This document shows, piece after piece, positions 46,068 to 49,469 of a stretch of DNA of 49,469 bases; position 1 is the stretch's first letter; the number at the start of each line of letters is the position of its first letter. Origin of the DNA: Lysobacter_K sp038248955 (GTDB taxonomy: Bacteria > Pseudomonadota > Gammaproteobacteria > Xanthomonadales > Xanthomonadaceae); the NCBI GenBank assembly GCA_038248955.1, contig JBBRWW010000005.1, positions 1 to 49,469 on the forward strand. Direction: 5' to 3'. The position numbers were made by a program, and so were the translations under genes. Under the pieces are notes generated by a model, which did not search any database, was not told where the DNA came from, and saw nothing but the letters and a program-made list of their open reading frames with translations.

Positions 46068-48653
46068 TCAGTGGATCGACGGGCGCACAGCCGCGTCGCG
46101 GCTGCCGAAGAGGGACGTCTGTCGACTCTCCATGTCGCCACCGCGGCTGCGACCCTCGACCTGGAAGATCTTCAGCAGTTCGTCCGCCGGCATCGGCGAA
46201 GCGATGTAATAGCCTTGGGCCTGGTCACAGTTTTCGTCCTGCAGGAATTCCAGCTGCTCGCGGCTCTCCACTCCTTCCGCGATCACCTTGAGGTTGAGGC
46301 TATGGGCGAGGCTGATGATCGCCCGGGTGATGGCACGATCGTCGGGGTCGGCCGACAGGTCGCGGATGAACTCCCGATCGATCTTCAGCGTGTCGATGGG
46401 AAACCGCTTCAGGTAGGACAGGCTTGAATAGCCGGTGCCAAAGTCATCCACCAGGATCTTGATCCCCTGACCCTTGAGCTGGAGCAATAATTCGACGGTT
46501 TTTTCGGCGTTGGACATCAGGGTGGTTTCGGTCAATTCCAGCTCCAGCGAGCCGGGCGCCAAATGGTATTTCTGCAGGCTGCGCTGGACGTACTCGCAGA
46601 TCCCGTCAGTTTCGCGCGCCGGGCTGGCCCGGACGCCAGGATCATCGCCGCCCCGCCGCAATCCCGATGGTCCAAGTTGCTTGGCCGAAACGTTGACCGA
46701 GATGCTGATCGCTCCGATCCCTGCGGCGCGCCATTCGCTGAGCTGCTGGCAGGCGGCATCGATCACCCAGCGCCCCACCGGCACGATCAATCCACTTTCC
46801 TCCAGCGCCGGCACGAAATCGGCGGGCAGCAGCAATCCATGGCCCGGCCGGCTCCAGCGCAGCAATGCTTCGACGCCGGTCCACTGACCGGTGGCGATGT
46901 CGCACTCGGGCTGGTAATGCAGGACAAACTCCTCGCGCTCGATGGCCTTACGCAGGGCGATCTCCAGCTGGATTTTTTCCCGCGCGCGGGCATTCATTCC
47001 CGGCGTGTAGAACCGGTAGGTGTTGCGACCCGAGGATTTCGCGTGGTACATCGCCATGTCGGCGAATTTCATCAGCGCCTCGGTGTCCTCGGAATCGGCC
47101 GGGCTGAGCGCAATGCCCACGCTGGGGGTCACCGTGACATCGTGGCCGGCCAGCTGGAACGGCTTCTGCAAGGCTTCGATGAGTTTTTCGGCGATGTTGG
47201 CAACGTCATCCAGCTCCGTCGACGTGATGGTGATCAGGCCGAATTCGTCGCCACCCAGTCGCCCGACCGTGTCGCGTACCCGCGTGCAGGCGAGGATGCG
47301 CTCGGCCACCTGGCGCAGCAGTTCGTCGCCCATGGAATGACCAAAGGTGTCGTTGACGTCCTTGAACCGGTCCAGGTCCAGGTACAGCAGCGCCACGGTC
47401 CAGCCCTGGCTCTTGCTGGCCTGGACCTCCTTGGCCAGGGTTTCGTAGAACAGCCTGCGGTTTGGCAGTCCGGTCAACGGGTCGTAGTGCGCTAATCGGT
47501 GCAGGTGCTCCTCGGCGGCTTGCCGCTCGGTGATGTCGTGCCCGGTCCCGGCCATTCCGACGGGTTCGCCCTGCGCATTGACCAGGATTCGTCCTTGCGC
47601 TTCGATCAGCCGGACCTCGCCGCTGGGCTGGATGATCCGGTGTTCGAAAAAGAACGGTTCAAGCGTCTGGAAAGCGCTCTGGATGACGTGCTGGGCCGAC
47701 TCGCGGTCGTCGGGATGCATGTAATCCAGATAGTATTCGAGCGAACCACTGGTTTGCGCCGACTCGATGCCGAAAATGCGGCACAGCTCATCGCTCGCGG
47801 TCCACCGGCCGGTGGCGAAGTCGCAATCCCAACTGCCGACCTGGGCAATCTGCTGCGCCTCAGCCAGTCGCTTTTCCTTTTCCAGCAGGCGATTGCGGCT
47901 TTCCTCGAGTTGCGCCTCGGCGTTTTTTCGCTCGGTGATGTCGTGCACCAGGCCGAACATGATCGAGTTGCCCGGCCCACTGCCTTCGCGCGTGCCTTGT
48001 GCCCCTATCCAGCGCACCGCGCCATCGTCGCGGCGAATGCGGCACTCAAACGAAACGCTGAGGTCGCCGCCAACGGCCGAGGCATGTGCATCGGCGAGCG
48101 CCGCCTCGACCGAGTCCCGATCCTCCGCGACCACATGGTCCAGGAACATCCGCAACGTCCAATCGGGCAGCGGCTTCGCGTACCCGAACAGCCGATCGTA
48201 TTCCTCCGACCGCCATGAGCGTCCGGAATCCAGATCGACCGACCACGCGCCAAACCCGGCGCTGGACATCGAATGCAGCAATCGCGCTTCGCTTTCGCGC
48301 TGGGTCTGGAATACCCGCCGGAATTCGGTCCGCGCCGACTGCAATGCATCCTGCGCCTGCCGGCTGGGCAGCCGGCGGGACCGGTAGGCAGCCATGATGC
48401 CCACCGCCAGCGCGGTGACCATCAGCAGCAGCGCAATACTTACGGTCAGGACCGCCAACCAGAACACCAGCGTCGCCGACCGCTGCGTTTCCGCTGCACC
48501 CACCGGTACCGTCGCAGCTGCCGACGATGCCGCGGAGTAAAGCCCAAGGATCAACGACGTAACCAGCACCCCGTGGGCGCTGCGGCTGCGGGACGACGAC
48601 TGCGCCAGGTCGGCCGACCGAAGCAGCATGGTGACGTTCGGGATGACGTTCAC
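46068..48653 (-). CDS. PAS-PAS-GGDEF-EAL cyclic-di-GMP protein
   Basis: 861 residues from GTG 48653; ATG 48629 is an alternative. Two hydrophobic helices near the N-terminus (about 25-90) anchor it. PAS domain 1 starts near 134 (GFGAWSVDLDSGRSW) and PAS 2 near 274 (GSWDCDFATGRW), each ending in a DITER-type PAC. GGDEF follows (YDPLTGLPNRR, LGGDEF near 468) and then EAL (VEALLRW near 596, DDFGTGYSSLSYL, KIDREFI, EGVES). Both active-site motifs are intact, so it may make or degrade cyclic-di-GMP. An insertion of about 24 residues follows SVNVSAKQLG. It is a plausible regulator of the neighbouring EPS genes. Confidence 0.93.
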   Translation of the reverse strand: MNVIPNVTMLLRSADLAQSSSRSRSAHGVLVTSLILGLYSAASSAAATVPVGAAETQRSATLVFWLAVLTVSIALLLMVTALAVGIMAAYRSRRLPSRQAQDALQSARTEFRRVFQTQRESEARLLHSMSSAGFGAWSVDLDSGRSWRSEEYDRLFGYAKPLPDWTLRMFLDHVVAEDRDSVEAALADAHASAVGGDLSVSFECRIRRDDGAVRWIGAQGTREGSGPGNSIMFGLVHDITERKNAEAQLEESRNRLLEKEKRLAEAQQIAQVGSWDCDFATGRWTASDELCRIFGIESAQTSGSLEYYLDYMHPDDRESAQHVIQSAFQTLEPFFFEHRIIQPSGEVRLIEAQGRILVNAQGEPVGMAGTGHDITERQAAEEHLHRLAHYDPLTGLPNRRLFYETLAKEVQASKSQGWTVALLYLDLDRFKDVNDTFGHSMGDELLRQVAERILACTRVRDTVGRLGGDEFGLITITSTELDDVANIAEKLIEALQKPFQLAGHDVTVTPSVGIALSPADSEDTEALMKFADMAMYHAKSSGRNTYRFYTPGMNARAREKIQLEIALRKAIEREEFVLHYQPECDIATGQWTGVEALLRWSRPGHGLLLPADFVPALEESGLIVPVGRWVIDAACQQLSEWRAAGIGAISISVNVSAKQLGPSGLRRGGDDPGVRASPARETDGICEYVQRSLQKYHLAPGSLELELTETTLMSNAEKTVELLLQLKGQGIKILVDDFGTGYSSLSYLKRFPIDTLKIDREFIRDLSADPDDRAITRAIISLAHSLNLKVIAEGVESREQLEFLQDENCDQAQGYYIASPMPADELLKIFQVEGRSRGGDMESRQTSLFGSRDAAVRPSIH

Positions 48654-49051
48654 TCTTCTGCCCCATGCGGCGCCACGCGCCGGCGGCGTTTGATGACTCG
48701 AGCCCCGCCCTGCCGACCCCGGGGGCTCATGCGGCGCGGCATCCCCCGCCCATCGGGAACCAGCCAACCGTTCGCACCCAGTGCCACAGGGCAACTTCCA
48801 CGAGGATATTGATACAACGCCACCGGCCCGGCATGTCGGCCAGCCGCCGCCCGGTGCACGCGAAGCCACCGACCCGCGCATCCTTGCGATGTTTTCGCCG
48901 CCACTTCGCAGGTGTTAAAGACCACCCCGAAATTCGGGGCAGTCACGTTCGCGCGAGCCAGAGCCCCCGACCCTCGACGGACTGCACGCCCGGTGCCGGG
49001 TGGGTCGACGCATTTGCCAGCGCGCCAGGGCCGACCGGGAGCAGCGCGGAG

Positions 49052-49469
49052 CTAGGAGCGGCCAGGGCGCGATTGCGAATAGAAAAAACGGACCATCTCG
49101 GCGGAGGCGTCGGGTCCCTTGGGGTCAGTGAACGATCCACCCGGGCTGCCCCCGGACCACGCGTGGCCGGCGCCGTGCAGTACCCACTGCTCCACGAACG
49201 GCCGATTACGGGCGTCGGCATGGACCACGTGGCGATAGCTGCGCCCGACCGATGCGACGCCTTCGTGCACCGTGGCGCGCAAGGGTGGTTCGTCGGCCGC
49301 GCTGGCCAGGACCTGCTCGACGATGGCAGTACCGTTGCGGACGTTGACCGTGTGGTCGCGATCACCATGGAAGACGATCGTCGGCATGAATCGGCGGCCA
49401 CCGCGCCCGCTTGCCGTTGACCGTGCACGCGTCGGGGTACCCGGACCCGCGCCTGCGCCGTTCATCGCC
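49052..49469 (-). CDS. PHB-depolymerase-like (CE1-type) esterase, 3' part
   Basis: Only the C-terminal part, about 139 residues, is present; the frame runs out of the window. It contains MPTIVFHGDRDHTVNVRNG with the catalytic Asp (HGDxD) and QWVLHGAGHAWSGGSPGGSFTDPKGPDAS with the catalytic His (GAGHAW). These are the end motifs of PHB-depolymerase/LpqC-type esterases, which are usually secreted. The nucleophile Ser region lies outside. It is upstream of the cyclic-di-GMP gene on the same strand with about 400 bp between, a gap in which I see no gene. Confidence 0.85.
   Translation of the reverse strand, partial: AMNGAGAGPGTPTRARSTASGRGGRRFMPTIVFHGDRDHTVNVRNGTAIVEQVLASAADEPPLRATVHEGVASVGRSYRHVVHADARNRPFVEQWVLHGAGHAWSGGSPGGSFTDPKGPDASAEMVRFFYSQSRPGRS

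Noticed and set aside
1..49469. tRNA or rRNA genes, CRISPR arrays, insertion sequences or integrases
   Set aside because: None was recognised: no transposase or integrase motifs, no regularly spaced repeats, and no cloverleaf or rRNA-like sequence was noticed by eye.

Overview
This is a high-GC, gene-dense stretch of bacterial chromosome. The proteins and locus type suggest a gammaproteobacterium of the Xanthomonadaceae/Lysobacteraceae (Lysobacter-like); that assignment is inferred from protein character, not from a marker gene. The window is dominated by a Wzx/Wzy-type exopolysaccharide (EPS) locus of the kind linked to exosortase A (XrtA/EpsH). Unusually, a hybrid NRPS/PKS assembly line sits inside it. 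No exosortase and no PEP-CTERM sorting tail was found here.

Layout. (1) 1-485: the 5' part of galE, divergent from the rest. (2) 696-8481, plus strand: a UDP-HexNAc dehydrogenase, an acyltransferase fused to an SGNH esterase-like domain, then the export machine (outer-membrane lipoprotein, chain-length determinant, a Wzc-like ATPase with an altered P-loop, a beta-barrel). (3) 8633-18313, plus strand, tightly coupled: one GT2, three GT4 glycosyltransferases, an asparagine-synthase-like amidotransferase, a Wzy/O-antigen-ligase-like polymerase and a secreted beta-helix protein. (4) 18366-20732, minus: a YdcF-family protein and a Wzx flippase. (5) 21393-24113, plus: a longer beta-helix paralogue ending in a strong intrinsic terminator. 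(6) 40388-24364, minus, probably one operon: an A-T-KS-AT-ACP-aminotransferase megasynthase, a C-A-T-C-T NRPS, two exosortase-A-type alpha/beta hydrolases, and a formyltransferase-like/glycosyltransferase-like fusion. (7) 40722-45879: a membrane-anchored J-domain protein, the priming sugar-phosphate transferase (minus), an Sfp-type phosphopantetheinyl transferase (minus), a TIGR04325-like methyltransferase with an 11-codon leader ORF, and a second acyltransferase. (8) 46068-49469, minus: a PAS-GGDEF-EAL cyclic-di-GMP protein and the 3' end of a PHB-depolymerase-like esterase.

How it may work together (inference). The priming transferase loads undecaprenyl phosphate, the GTs build the repeat unit, Wzx flips it, Wzy polymerises it, and the Wzc/Wza/barrel proteins export the chain. 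The dehydrogenase and amidotransferase could supply an amidated uronic-acid sugar. The megasynthase has no thioesterase, ends in a C-T didomain, and is followed by the two hydrolases and a carbohydrate-active fusion protein. A reasonable hypothesis is that it builds a short amino-polyketide/peptide group that is attached to the EPS or a lipid-linked precursor, not a free secreted metabolite. The nearby PPTase would activate its four carrier domains. Cyclic-di-GMP and possibly sigma-54 may control the locus.
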